DNA of 64,000 nucleotides from Bradyrhizobium sp. 139 (GCF_023074175.1 NZ_JADPKS010000036.1:1-64000), one strand, 5' to 3'. Counted from the first letter of the stretch, positions 48,669 through 58,796 are shown. Numbers and translations: made by a program. Notes: a model not told the origin generated them from the sequence alone.

Positions 48669-49525
48669 CTTGAAGCGGAACTTGCCGCACTGGTCCGCGA
48701 GTAATCTGGGCAGCTTTGCGGGCGCTTTCAGGCATGCGCGTCGCTGCACAACTCCGAGGCTCTAACCGCTCCTGGATGAAAACTCGACGGCAGGGCCGCG
48801 CCAAGCGCGGTTCCGACAAGAGGAATTTCTCGGCGCGGGTCTTACGTCTTCAAGACCGCGGCCCGTCTGGAAGGATCTCGACGTAGGGCGGGTGTTGAGT
48901 CGGACTGCGTGAGGTTGCAGATTGACAAACTCAGACGGCTGAAGTCCCGTATCGGCCAATACTAGGAAGATTAAGCGCGCACCCTCGTTTAGGCCCCATC
49001 CCTCCAGAGCTAGTTCTGAATGAAGAACATGGTCGAATAGGCTTCACACGTTACTATTCACCTCGCTCCTAAAAGGTTTGCGGTATGTTGAGGAGATGTC
49101 TGTTGCTCAGCTCCTTGAGCATCCGGCTAAACATGTTCGCTATGCCCGCCTCAACCTCATCAGCCAGGACACGTTCGCGGTGCCATTCCGCATAGCTAGA
49201 CCGGCGTCGTCAGAAGCTATGCAACCGCTTTGTGGCCGGTGACGTCCTCGAGCTCTTTCACCGTCCGTACGTGGCTGTTGCGCCAAATCGCGGTCTCCTC
49301 TCTCGTGATCGCCTGGTATTCTTCAAAGAGCAAAGCGGGAACGACGGCCGAGCCTGCGTGCTCAAAACAGCAGCCCGGGCTCGAGCATCGCTTTCAAGTC
49401 CGCTGAGCACAAAAGCATCTAGCCGATGCTTTGGGCATCAGTGTGAAGGCGATGCTGGAGAACAGGAAGACATGGACCGTAGAGGTTTGTTTTGGGCGCA
49501 TCGCCGCTAATTCTGTCGTGATTCG
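48669..49525. other. No recognisable gene
   Basis: A 0.86-kb stretch between IS66 and the dehydrogenase operon. On the minus strand short pieces such as YAEWHRERVLADEVEAGIAN near 49150 and EEYQAITREETAIWRN near 49290 look like old coding sequence but were not identified. Confidence 0.35.
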
Positions 49526-50434
49526 TCATCCCCTTGAGGAAAGCGCAAGATGAGGTAAGGTCAATTCACCTTTGCCTTCGGCGAGACAGGTTTGGAACTT
49601 TTGCGCGGCGGCAGTCAGAACTGGCACCTTCAACGCGTTTTCGTTCGCTAATCGCACGCCGCAGTGAATATCCTTTTTGGCGTTTCTGATCGATATTGCC
49701 AAAGCATCCGGCTTTTCGTCCAACAAAAAGGCTGCAAAGTTTTGGAATATCCCGCTGTTGGTCGCGCCGCGACTGACCAAGGAGCGTAAGGTTGCAAGGT
49801 CGACGTCAACGGCATCGGCAAGCTGGCAAGCTTCGGCTACCACCGCCGCCATGCCCATCGTCATGCTATTATAGACAAGTTTGAGCTTATGGCCCTGTCC
49901 AATATCACCCACATGGACGATGTTCTCGCAAAATGCGGTAAGAACGCGAGCCGCGATAGGAAACGTGTTCTGATCCGATCCAACGATGGCGTTGAGGCGC
50001 CCTTGCTCAGCTTGTTCAGGGCTTCGTGTTACGGGGGCATCTATGAAGTGCAATGCATGCCTTTTGGCCTGTTCGGCTAAAGTGAGGGTTGAAGCAGGAT
50101 AGGACGTGGTGCAGTCAAGTATCAAACTCTGTCGGGGCAAATGTGCAAATAGCCCATGTTGCCCAAGGCAGACTTCCTCGACCTCGCAACTTGAGGGCAG
50201 TGATAAAACGACGGCACTTACATGCCGGGCCAATTCAGAAATTGCGGTGTGCTCATGAGCACCCATGCCAGTCAAGCGTTCCGCGCCAACACGGGTTCTG
50301 TTGACTTTGATATGCAATTCAGTGCCATGACGCAAAAGACTGATTCCTATGCCTGTTCCCATGCGCCCTGCGCCGATTAGGCCGATTCGTTGTCCGACTT
50401 TCCCAGGCGTTGCAGTTGACGGAGTTTCAGTCAT
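49526..50434 (-). CDS. NAD(P)-dependent beta-hydroxyacid dehydrogenase family protein
   Basis: A 302-residue protein of the 6-phosphogluconate/3-hydroxyisobutyrate dehydrogenase superfamily. The N-terminal dinucleotide fold is IGLIGAGRMGTGIGISLLRHG (about residues 17-37). The substrate-binding motif appears as FIDAPVTRSPEQAEQG, and the catalytic-lysine region as GQGHKLKLVYNSMTMGM, where Lys of HKLKL aligns with the family's GxxxKxxxN. It would reduce or oxidise a short hydroxyacid, imine or related substrate. It is the last gene of an operon with a HAD hydrolase (12-bp gap) and a PurF-like protein. The substrate is unknown. Confidence 0.8.
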   Translation of the reverse strand: MTETPSTATPGKVGQRIGLIGAGRMGTGIGISLLRHGTELHIKVNRTRVGAERLTGMGAHEHTAISELARHVSAVVLSLPSSCEVEEVCLGQHGLFAHLPRQSLILDCTTSYPASTLTLAEQAKRHALHFIDAPVTRSPEQAEQGRLNAIVGSDQNTFPIAARVLTAFCENIVHVGDIGQGHKLKLVYNSMTMGMAAVVAEACQLADAVDVDLATLRSLVSRGATNSGIFQNFAAFLLDEKPDALAISIRNAKKDIHCGVRLANENALKVPVLTAAAQKFQTCLAEGKGELTLPHLALSSRG

Positions 50435-50445
50435 GCTCTGCGTCT

Positions 50446-51129
50446 TTATGAGTTCTGAAAAAGGCCACGCTCCTGCAGAATGGGCAGCAGCTTATGATGG
50501 TCCTCGATGAGATAATCCGGCTGCGCCGCTCGCAGACGCGTCTCGGAAACAAATCCGCCCGTAATGGCTACGCTGATCAAGCCAAGTTCGCGTGCAATAT
50601 CCGTTTCGACCGGCATGTCCCCGACGATGAACGTTGAGCTGGGGTTCAGATTGTATGCTCGCATATACAGACGAAGCCGCTCTCCTTTGCTTATGCCTTT
50701 ATATTGAGTAGCGCGGCTTTCAAAAGCCAGAACCTCCGCGACACAATCTTCGATTCCATGTCTTCGTAATTGGGTAATAAGGGGATCGACTATATGGTTA
50801 CTGACAATAATGCTGGAGACCTCTTGTTGACGTGCCGTTTCCAAAATGCAACGCGCGCCTTCGCGCAGATCGGCTTTGCTCGCCAGCGGTTCGTAAGTGT
50901 CGTGAAAAATAGCGCTGTCATGGCTATCGACCGTTTCGATTTCGCTCTCCGATATTCCTAGATTGCGGAAAAAAACGGAAAGTGGAACATCGAAATGATC
51001 CCGAAAAGTTTGCATGTCGATGGCAGCCCGGCCGAAGCGGCCCAAAATGGTGTTCGTCGTTTGTAGCAAGGCGTCGGCGTCGTCGAGGAGAGTGCCGTTC
51101 CAGTCGAATACAAGAGCAGGTTTCATCAT
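50446..51129 (-). CDS. HAD-superfamily hydrolase
   Basis: A 227-residue phosphatase-like protein. HAD motif I is VFDWNGTLLDD (nucleophile and acid Asp), motif II is IIVSNH, motif III is the Lys in QYKGISKGERL, and motif IV is FIVGDMPVETDIA. The cap is the small helical type of phosphoglycolate-phosphatase relatives. Trp in motif I (DWNGT) is seen in some subfamilies. It starts 4 bp after the PurF-like stop, so it is in the same transcript. It probably removes phosphate from an intermediate of this small pathway. The substrate is unknown. Confidence 0.85.
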   Translation of the reverse strand: MMKPALVFDWNGTLLDDADALLQTTNTILGRFGRAAIDMQTFRDHFDVPLSVFFRNLGISESEIETVDSHDSAIFHDTYEPLASKADLREGARCILETARQQEVSSIIVSNHIVDPLITQLRRHGIEDCVAEVLAFESRATQYKGISKGERLRLYMRAYNLNPSSTFIVGDMPVETDIARELGLISVAITGGFVSETRLRAAQPDYLIEDHHKLLPILQERGLFQNS

Positions 51130-51133
51130 GGCC

Positions 51134-52726
51134 TCATGCTGCAGACGTTTTCGTTGAGGTGAGATCGGCGATCAATCTATTCAAATTCTCGTCTGCGCGT
51201 TTTTGCCCGCCAGGGGTCGGCATCTCGAACGTAAACGCAGAAAGATCAATTCCCTCATGTCCCCGCGGCAGCAAGGAAAGCAGATCTTCAAAGGGCAAAT
51301 ACGTGATGCTAGTAGCGTTGATCGATAGAGCAATTTTGCGTTCGATCACCCGGAGCGTTTGCGGCGCGACCCTATGAAAGCGCAGGCTATCGTGCCGCGT
51401 TTCGGGTGCCAGGCTTTTCCATATTTTCCAGAACGCTAGCTCATCTATGGTCTCGATACCGATGCCGTAGTAATTTGGTGCAACGATAGGCGGCGAACCG
51501 ATTGCCCAATGCACAGCCTTTGCCCCAGCGGCAAGAAGCATCTCCGTCACTGCGCGACTTGTATCGCCACGAATAAGAGCTTCATCGGCTACGACGATGA
51601 TTCTATCCGTGACGTCGTTCGTTGCGACGCGGTACTTTTGCCAGATGAGCGATTTGCGCTCGCCAAGAGACCCGATAAGTGTGCGCTGAGAGCGGTTTAC
51701 TGCGATCACCTCCTGCCGATGGACGAGCGCACTTTGCTGCTTGGCCAGCGATGCAAATAGACCGTCGGCATACGTTGTCCCGGTGCGCGGCATGGAAGAA
51801 ACGATTATGGGAGCGGAGCTTGTTTCGACTGCTAATCGCGGCCAGACAATTCGGCCCAAGGTCATGCCTATATCATGACGAGTTGCCAGGTGAGATTGCC
51901 CTTGCACCAACGTTCTTGCATTTCCCAGATAGAGCGTTTCATAGGCGCAAAGCTTGGGGCTGTGTCGAGCCTGGCCCACAAAGTGATCAAGGCAGTCTCC
52001 CGTTCTGCCGTTCACATGCTTGATGTGACTTGGCCGGATTTCGTCGACTCGGCCTTGTAGCCCAGAGAAAGCACTGTTTTCTGAGGCAAAAAGTAGAAAA
52101 CCATCTTCGGTTTGCATGAATTCCAAAGGCCGCAAACCCCTGCGATTGCGGAAGGCGGTCAGATTTCCTAGGCCATCCAACAAGAGTGCACTGACGGCTC
52201 CGTCAACACCCTTGTCAATGTCTTGGAAGACTTTCTCGTAGTTAACCGGCAGACCGTGCTGCCAATAGTCTCTTTCACAAACGCTCTCGATCAGCCTGAG
52301 CAAGAGCTCCGCATCGGTTTTGCCGCTGATGGAATGACCTTCAGCGTGCAGTTCTTTCCTAAGTTCATCAGCGTTGACCAGAGCCCCGTTCAAACAAACC
52401 GTCAAACGGCGGCAGGAGGCTTTATGATTGTCAAAGGGCTGGAAGTCGGCATCACTCTTCTCGCTGTGAGAGGGAGTGCGAACGTGTGCTATAGCTACAT
52501 GCGGTCTGAAATGCGCGTCCTGCTCAGTGAAATCAACACCTGCTAGTTTGCCTGCTGGCCGGCATGACTTTGTATGTTGAAACCGTTCTTCATGCATAAA
52601 CGCGGCAACGCCGAACCCCTCTTGTCCACGGTTTTCGAGCTTCGGCACCATGTGCTTGAGCTGATCGTAAACCGTCCTTTGTGAGCGGCTTGAAGGCAAC
52701 AGAAATGCGCCTGCAATACCGGACAT
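51134..52726 (-). CDS. Amidophosphoribosyltransferase-like protein with Ser for the catalytic Cys
   Basis: A 530-residue relative of PurF. The N-terminal class II glutamine amidotransferase fold is visible in SGIAGAFLLP, KLENRGQEGFGVAA, IAHVRTPSHSEKSDADFQP, VCLNGALVN and SGKTDAELLLRLIE. The phosphoribosyltransferase half has RRGLRPLEFM, SMPRTGTTYADGLF and the PRPP-loop-like IIVVADEALIRGDTSRA. In PurF the first residue after Met is the nucleophile Cys (MCGI); here it is Ser (ATG TCC). AAGGAG 8 bases upstream supports this start. The PRPP loop is also altered (VADEA for VDDSI). It may use ammonia, another amine, or a different donor. It is probably not housekeeping PurF. Confidence 0.75.
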   Translation of the reverse strand: MSGIAGAFLLPSSRSQRTVYDQLKHMVPKLENRGQEGFGVAAFMHEERFQHTKSCRPAGKLAGVDFTEQDAHFRPHVAIAHVRTPSHSEKSDADFQPFDNHKASCRRLTVCLNGALVNADELRKELHAEGHSISGKTDAELLLRLIESVCERDYWQHGLPVNYEKVFQDIDKGVDGAVSALLLDGLGNLTAFRNRRGLRPLEFMQTEDGFLLFASENSAFSGLQGRVDEIRPSHIKHVNGRTGDCLDHFVGQARHSPKLCAYETLYLGNARTLVQGQSHLATRHDIGMTLGRIVWPRLAVETSSAPIIVSSMPRTGTTYADGLFASLAKQQSALVHRQEVIAVNRSQRTLIGSLGERKSLIWQKYRVATNDVTDRIIVVADEALIRGDTSRAVTEMLLAAGAKAVHWAIGSPPIVAPNYYGIGIETIDELAFWKIWKSLAPETRHDSLRFHRVAPQTLRVIERKIALSINATSITYLPFEDLLSLLPRGHEGIDLSAFTFEMPTPGGQKRADENLNRLIADLTSTKTSAA

Positions 52727-52794
52727 GCTATGTCTCCTTGACCGACGATTATGGATGTCGCCCGTTGCGTGTTGTTGTTTTCCACCCTGTCCGG

Positions 52795-52875
52795 TTGCAG
52801 ACATCCAATGTCTGGAACCGACACCGAGCGGAGGTAATCCGTCGGCTCGCGCGAAGCACATGGTTTTGCGCCTCA
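52795..52875. repeat. Leader repeat copy A (upstream of PurF-like gene)
   Basis: Read on the minus strand the block contains ACCATGTGCTTCGCG and a downstream GGTGTCGG...GACAT segment. A similar block lies at 53490-53580. In copy A an open frame (MCFARADGLPPLGV) runs in phase into the PurF-like gene. Confidence 0.35.
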
Positions 52876-53489
52876 GCAAGCAAGGCTCGTACCAAGTCCT
52901 CTTTCGCGCGCATGAGCCTTTCGCCGGGATTGGCAAACGAAGTGTGTGATTCGAAACAGCCGCCCTGATCCGGCTGCCGGACTTCCGAGAGCGCGGCCGC
53001 CAAAAGTCAGCTTTGGTGCGCACGGTGCCTGATGGGGGCTATCCCGCGGAGCTCCGCCTAGAAGCCGCAGCAAAGAGCGTTACGCGACTGTTGCCGCGGC
53101 TGGAATGTCTTTGTCCAATCCTCAAGCGGCCATCCCAACCGTGCGCTGAAGAACGAAGACGTTCAGTGAACTGGATGCCCCACCGAGGGACCATCGGGCC
53201 CTGTTTGCTGATTGAATTCGTGCGCGCTCCGACCTCCTTGATGTCACGGAGCGAACAGCGCTGTCCGCCGTTGTCGCGGCTTTGAAGGGGTAGACGCTCC
53301 GTGACGGCATCGATGCGCAAAGTGAAAGCTATTGAAGCGTCACATAAATGAGGAGGCGTTTGTGAACGAAGCTCGCGCGATTAGGCTAGACTTCACTGAA
53401 TGTGGTTTCAGCCACATGGCGCAGACGCACGAGATCGGCAAGGGGACCGGATCATGTTTTGACGCCCCTATGTTTGTTTTCAGCCGTGT

Positions 53490-53580
53490 CGTCTTGAAGA
53501 CGTTCATGTCCGGCCCCCTGACATCAGGGCGTAAAATGTTTCCGCGCGCGCTGGCAAAGCACATGGTGTTGTTGTCTTCC
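53490..53580. repeat. Leader repeat copy B
   Basis: Read on the minus strand: ACCATGTGCTTTGCC, then GCGCGGAAAC and a GTCAGGGGGCCGGACATG stretch. It encodes MCFASARGNILRPDV, comparable with copy A. No gene follows in the same reading frame. Confidence 0.35.
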
Positions 53581-53949
53581 AGCAAGACTAGCATAGCGGT
53601 TTTCGGCATGTTGATTGCAGCGACGGTGAAGGACGCATTTCAAGAACAGCGGTCTCTCGCCGTCACCACTCAAGAGTTCAGATGAAAGCTATCTATTCTA
53701 TCAAGCAGCTCCGTCATTGTTCGAACGTTGGCGGCGCTACGCAGCACAATGGATGGCATCGCGCGACCGGCCATGGTGCCGACACGGTGGAAATCTCGAA
53801 ATCATCCAGGATCTCAAGGGCAGGTAATCGCAGGGGTGGCGACAAGCGGCCGTTCCGACGGCCAGGGGCATCATGTGGACTACCGAAATGCAGAAGCGCC
53901 CGCAGATCAACTTGTTCGCGCAAGAACGAGGCAAAGCGCCCGGTTAGGA

Positions 53950-54328
53950 TATTTGATGAGCTCAACGCAAGTTGGCCCCATCACCGTGAGATCGACGTGC
54001 TCGCACCACTTTGTTCCCGTTATTGGGCGCATGTGGGTCGGCGTGCTGCCTGGTAAGTCGGTGATCGGTATCAGCAAAGTTGTGCGTGTGGCCAACTGGA
54101 TCGTGGCGCGCCCGCACTCCAAGAGGAAGTTGATGCTATTTTGGCAGACAAGCTGGAGCGCCGCATTGATCCGAAGGGATTGGCCCTCATCATTAAGGTG
54201 CGGCACCAGTGGGTGATCTGGCGCGGCGTTCGCGAGACGGAAACCACTATGGTGACCAGCATCATGCGCGGTGGCTTCCGCGACAGCAAGATGCTGCGTA
54301 GCAAATTTCTGGCGCTCATCAAGGACTA
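53950..54328 (+). pseudogene. folE: GTP cyclohydrolase I (FolE) C-terminal remnant
   Basis: STQVGPITVRSTCSHHFVPVIG contains the zinc-binding Cys-x2-His block of FolE, followed by GRMWVGVLPGKSVIGISK. After a frameshift near 54115 comes RIDPKGLALIIKVRHQWVIWRGVRE and TSIMRGGFRDSK. The usual second zinc Cys (AxHxCM) is not present in RHQWVIW. The N-terminal part is missing. FolE opens GTP for pterin or queuosine-type pathways. It lies about 1.2 kb from the PurF-like operon on the opposite strand. Confidence 0.75.
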
Positions 54329-55027
54329 AACCGTGACCTATGTATCAACCAAGACATACCGCCATGAAGTCGGCCGATCTGCTGCGTTTCGCCAGTGGCG
54401 CGCGTCGTCACACTGTCGGCTGTTTGGCCAAGCTGTCGCCAAAGAAACTTCTGCTCGCCGTACGGGTATTCAAGGCTCGGCAAGTGTTTAATACGGGAGG
54501 CGAGCTTGGGCTGCACGACCTGCGCCCGATACAGGCGTGGCGCCTTATCGCGGGCGCGGCTGAGCAATCCAAAAGAGCGACAGCCGCTCGTTAGTAGCGC
54601 AAGAGCTGCAATTTCGTAAGTACGATTGATCAAGGCGATGTCATGTTGAACGCGGCGGAAACTGCTGGTGTAGCTGAGAGCGATTCCTCAGCTGGAAGCT
54701 GTTGCCGTTCTCTACTCAGCGATGGCGGATCGCCGGCGACGGTGAACCTGGAAACGCGGAGCGTTCGCGGCGAGGCGAGACGAAATAATTCGCAAGGCTG
54801 GAAGATCGCCGTTGCAAACCGCCGCCGACCGGAAGTCCTACGGGCTGTTCCGGCCGTGCACAAATGGCCCGTTGGCTCGATACCGGCACTGAGGCTGTCG
54901 CCGGAGTGCTCGGGCTGTTTCATTTCTATAGGAGAGATGAACACTTTTACGCTGCTACACGTTGGCCTGCGAAGTCATTGCGCTTCGGGCCCCTTAATCA
55001 AACGAATCCAGATATCAAGGACGTGCC
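54329..55027. other. Intergenic, no gene recognised
   Basis: A 0.7-kb stretch without a recognisable gene. It should hold the promoter of the arylamine N-acetyltransferase gene. Confidence 0.35.
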
Positions 55028-55852
55028 ATGGCATTTAAAATTGCGACCTATCTCGATCGGATCGGCCTTGCTCAAGTCCCGACAACGGTTGATGGCCTTC
55101 TTGCGCTACAGCAAGCGCAAATGCGTGCGATCCCCTATGAGAACATTGAAGTTCTGCTGGGCGATATTCCCGATCTGACTGAAAATTCCATCTGGGCCAA
55201 ACTGATCGATGCCCGGCGAGGCGGCTATTGCTTCGAATTGAACAAGTTGTTTGGCTTGGCTCTCGAAGCACTCAATTTCACGGTCCGGCCCATTCTTTGC
55301 AGGGTGCGCATGGGGGCTCCGGAAGGTGGCCCACGCACACATCATGCATTGATCGTGACCATAGAGGGCTGCGACTGGCTTGCCGATGCAGGCTTTCCCG
55401 GTCCGGCACCGATTGCACCGCTACGAATCGATACGAAGGAGCAGCAAATAGTTGGCCATGACGTGTATCGTCTGCGGGCCGACCCGGCCAGTGGAGAGCT
55501 CGTGCTTGAACGCAAGAACGAAGATGAATGGTTCGCTCTTTTCGGTATCGACCGAGCCGTCGCCCTGCCACCAGATTTCGAGGGCGCCAACTTCATCTGC
55601 GCACGCTGGGACCGTATGCCCTTTCCATCCGTCCTCATGATGAGTGTGCTGACATCGGAGGGGCATGCAACCTTGCTTAACAAGAAGCTCAGATTGACTC
55701 GCAGCCAATTTAAGGAAACACAAACACTCGAAACGAAGATCGAACTGCAGCAGATCTTGGCCAATGTCTTCGGGCTCCGACTGCCTCAGTACACCGTTGA
55801 TTCCTTATGGGAAAAGCTTGGGTCGCGCGGACTTGTATTGGAAAGAAAGTGA
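55028..55852 (+). CDS. nat: Arylamine N-acetyltransferase
   Basis: A 274-residue cytosolic enzyme that transfers acetyl from acetyl-CoA to arylamines, arylhydroxylamines and hydrazines. The catalytic triad is visible: Cys68 in RRGGYCFELN, His105/His106 in RTHHALIV, and Asp120 in LADAGFPG. The N-terminal helical region MRAIPYENIEVLLG is typical, and the length matches bacterial NATs. NAT relatives also serve as amide synthases in ansamycin biosynthesis, but no such cluster is nearby. The gene is intact and appears monocistronic. Confidence 0.95.
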   Translation: MAFKIATYLDRIGLAQVPTTVDGLLALQQAQMRAIPYENIEVLLGDIPDLTENSIWAKLIDARRGGYCFELNKLFGLALEALNFTVRPILCRVRMGAPEGGPRTHHALIVTIEGCDWLADAGFPGPAPIAPLRIDTKEQQIVGHDVYRLRADPASGELVLERKNEDEWFALFGIDRAVALPPDFEGANFICARWDRMPFPSVLMMSVLTSEGHATLLNKKLRLTRSQFKETQTLETKIELQQILANVFGLRLPQYTVDSLWEKLGSRGLVLERK

Positions 55853-56399
55853 TCAAGCATTGCCAGCGCGAAGATGGCCTGTGCGGTCTCTTTCAATTTC
55901 CCATAAGCTCGATCACCCGGGCTGATTGGCGAAATCTTTAGCTCTAGTTGAAGGAATCACTTGTGATTCCTTGCTGAGCGCCTGATTGGCGAGGTTGGCG
56001 AGCCACGCTGGAAATTGTGGTACGTGCAGATGGCGCGTACCAACACGGAGGAAAATTCGACCCGGGGTTGTCGATTGATCTTGCAGCTGACGAGCGTTCG
56101 CAGGGCAACTGACGGATAACGCCTCGTGCCAAGGCACTCTTTGGACGGCCGCGATCCACCGGACCGGCGCCCTCGCCGAAAGTTGGTGATGGAGAAAATC
56201 GGAAGGGCGGCACATCGTGGGGGCTTGACGCCTCCACTTCTCCATCCAAAGAGCGGTATCCCACGTCCAGCCTTCCGCTCGTCATGTTGGCGGCGCTTTT
56301 TCACCTTCAAGGTCGGATTGACCTCGGGATTTTCGATCTTTTCCAGAAGCTTCCGGTACTAGCTGATCAGACTGCCTCGTAGATTTCGCGTTTCTTGCC
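55853..56399. other. No recognisable gene
   Basis: About 0.55 kb between nat and the SIR2/AlbA remnant. On the minus strand, a frame ending RHLHVPQFPAWLANLANQAL looks like the C-terminus of a former gene, possibly the lost end of the neighbouring remnant, but it was not identified. Confidence 0.35.
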
Positions 56400-57385
56400 C
56401 GCCTCTGCCACTGACATGACGGCGTGCGAGAAAAATCCTTCAGCCGCTTGCCGAACAGGATGAGCGCGGGTCCGCTTACCAAAAGACCTTGCTCAGGAAT
56501 AAGCGCGCGCAGGTGTCGCGCGTAACCGGCGCGCGCCCGAGTTTTTCGCAGTAATCCCGCAGGACGGATGGCGCTAGATCCGGATCGAGATCGTCAAGCG
56601 AAGCGCCTGCGAACCACGCGTTCGTCAAACGCCTGCACCCGCGAAACTTGCGCAGACGCATCGCTAACGGCTGTGTAGCGGTCGTGCCCTACCAGTTCTT
56701 TGCCGAGGTCGGCAAATAGTTCGTCGAAGCCATCTATCTTCAACAGGCGGAAATTTGTGCCGAGCCTCCGTGCGAGCGACTCGGCATAAGGACGCAGCGT
56801 TTCGCCATCACGTATGTACCCCTATATGTATGCCGTGAGGAAATCGAGCCACCCTTCTTTGTTCTGTGCAAAGATGCCTTCCATGATCGATGGCTCGGCT
56901 CCGCGGGAGCCGATGAGAATAATCGGCGCGCCGTCGAGCACTGGCCTGAGCAGTGATACGAGGTATCGGGAACGCCGACTTCGCCGGCGGCGTTCTTGTC
57001 CGGAATATTGCTCAGCGCATCCGTGCAACCAGACGAGCTGACATTTATTGAAGACGTTGAACTGGTCGTAATTGCCGGGGGGCGGTTGACTTCGTGAACC
57101 ATCACCGATGTGAGGCTGCCGCGCCTTCAGAGCGTCAGACAGAGACGAATCGAAATTCGTTGTCAGGATAGTGCGGACCAATCCCCGCATCACAAAATCT
57201 GAAAGGACCTGGCAGCCGCTGCTGATCTCGTTGTGCGGCCTTATCAGGTGCCTGGAGCAGGGGCGTAACGGATCGAGACTGCTTGCCCGGTTGGTACGAA
57301 TCTCCTTGTGACCAGCGCACACCATTTGTTCCGAAGAACCTATGATCGGGGTTGCGGCTGCCCACACTTTCCATTTTTGTCCCAC
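56400..57385 (-). pseudogene. SIR2-like domain plus AlbA_2/helicase-like ATPase remnant
   Basis: Reading leftward: GLVRTILTTNFDSSLSDAL near 57190 (SIR2-like NAD-binding TTNFD motif), CQLVWLHG near 57040, RPVLDGAPIILIGSRGAEPSI, ETLRPYAESLARRLGTNFRLL near 56800, then LDDLDPDLAPSVLRDYCEKLG near 56580 and ALILFGKRLKDF near 56460. The latter resembles AlbA_2-type ATP-binding proteins (LLLFGKxPxxF). Several stops and frameshifts occur. SIR2-like proteins often act in phage or plasmid defence through NAD depletion, so this could be a dead defence gene. Confidence 0.6.
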
Positions 57386-57481
57386 CCAGCAGACAACGAT
57401 CCGACCCCTGCATCCGCTCCGACACCATCAGGGCGGTCAAACAAGTCGACCCGCTCCTGATCAAGTCGGCTCGGACGATGG

Positions 57482-57970
57482 GTGCGACGCCGCAATAGTT
57501 ATTCCGCAAGGTCATCCCTCCGGCGGCGCTTCCGAACATCTTTGTCGGCATTCGTCTCGCCAGCGCCTCCGCGATGTTGGTGCTGGTCGCATCGGAAACC
57601 CGCGGTCGTAGGGGCGGCCATCGATCTAGGGCCGTGTTTGGATCTGACTACGGCTGCAGGTGTCGCTCAGCTCAAGATCGCCTACGACGAGCTCTTATCG
57701 ACATCAGCGAAGGCCAAGTTCGAGCTTCCGCAAAACCACTCGGATGGCCTCCGCCGCAACCTTGATTGTGCTGTGATCGAGATGTTCCATCGAATTCGAC
57801 GGGACGCCGGAGAAGCTCCCGTTGACACAGTGCGAGGTATATTCATCGAGGGTGAGCGCATCTATCTGACGGGGGTTCTTCCAGAAAACTCACGTTCAGA
57901 TCTGCGTTGCAATCCGGACACGATCAAGGGCGCCTTTCGCGTTCCTGATAGCCAACTCAGGCGGTCATAG
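57482..57970 (+). pseudogene. Conserved hypothetical protein, 5' damaged
   Basis: The frame from about 57600 reads VVGAAIDLGPCLDLTTAAGVAQLKIAY across a junction, then NLDCAVIEMFHRIRRDAGEAP and VDTVRGIFIEGERIYLTG. It resembles a conserved bacterial protein with GxAIDLGxCLDL and DTVRGxFxEG motifs, function unknown. The N-terminus is in a different frame (near 57540) and the final part is altered. Confidence 0.5.
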
Positions 57971-58159
57971 AGAGCGAGAAGCAACTGGGCCTGTCAATCG
58001 GGTCCGAACTTCTCTCGATCGCTCGCGCCATATCGACTCGGCACGATCCGCTTCATTGGAGAAAATCGGTCCCGGCGAGGTGGAGGCGTTCGAGGACTTG
58101 GACGATGCGGCGCGTGAGCTGATCCGCCAGTGAGCGACGTTCTTCGTCGCGTCATGTGC

Positions 58160-58733
58160 GCCTTCAGATGACGGATCATCGTTCGATTGCGATATCTCTC
58201 ACCGCGGCGGCAAGGCGGGCTTCATTGACGTGGCGGGCACCAGATCACCGTTCCGGGCTTTGCGGGTAATTCCTTTTTAAACACGCTCGGCAATTTTGTG
58301 CCAAATCCCAAGGCGGGTCTGATTTTTGTCGACTTTGTTATTGGCGATGTCGTAGTGCTTCAGGGGACGATCGAGTTGCTCTGGAATGATCCATCGATCC
58401 GTGGCTTCAAAGGTGCCGAACGCCTGGCGGCTTTATGTCACAGCTGGCCGGAGGGTGCGGGCTGCGGCGATCCCTCTCATCGGAGAGGTGGTCGAATATC
58501 CTCGGCATGGTCGAGGAAGGCAATCACGTTGCGGCCAAGCTTCGTTTCCATGGCCTGCACCGCAAGCCCCTGTTTGGCGTCCACCCTGCGGGTGCGATCT
58601 TTGGTGGTACGGAGCGCCCGTATTTACTTTCGAGGGACCGAAGGTGAAAGATCTCTGGGTGTTGGGCGATATTCACAGATTGATCGGCCGAATCGACCTC
58701 TCTGGCGCCGATGTGCCGGAGTTCACCAGTTGA
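58160..58733 (+). pseudogene. PNPOx-like flavoprotein remnant joined to SnoaL-like cyclase remnant
   Basis: First part: FDCDISHRGGKAGFIDVAG near 58185, then NPKAGLIFVDFVIGDVVVLQG near 58300, as in pyridoxamine-phosphate-oxidase-like flavin-binding proteins. Second part, after about 58485 in other frames: GMVEEGNHVAAKLRFHGLHR and FTFEGPKVKDLWVLGDIHRL, as in SnoaL-like ester cyclases. Both are incomplete and frameshifted, so a deletion joined two dead genes. Confidence 0.55.
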
Positions 58734-58796
58734 GGTCTGCGCCAATTGGAGGGTGAGAAGGCCGTGGAGCTGCCACGGCCTTCCATTCGGAGAAGA

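Noticed and set aside
52859..52875. Sigma-54-like sequence AGCACATGGTTTTGC near the PurF-like gene
   Set aside because: The spacing is one base too long, it points away from the gene, and the -24 GG is AG.
52873..53023. Longer N-terminus for the PurF-like protein
   Set aside because: The frame is open upstream, but AAGGAG before the Met at 52726 and the family alignment at MSGIAG support the shorter protein.
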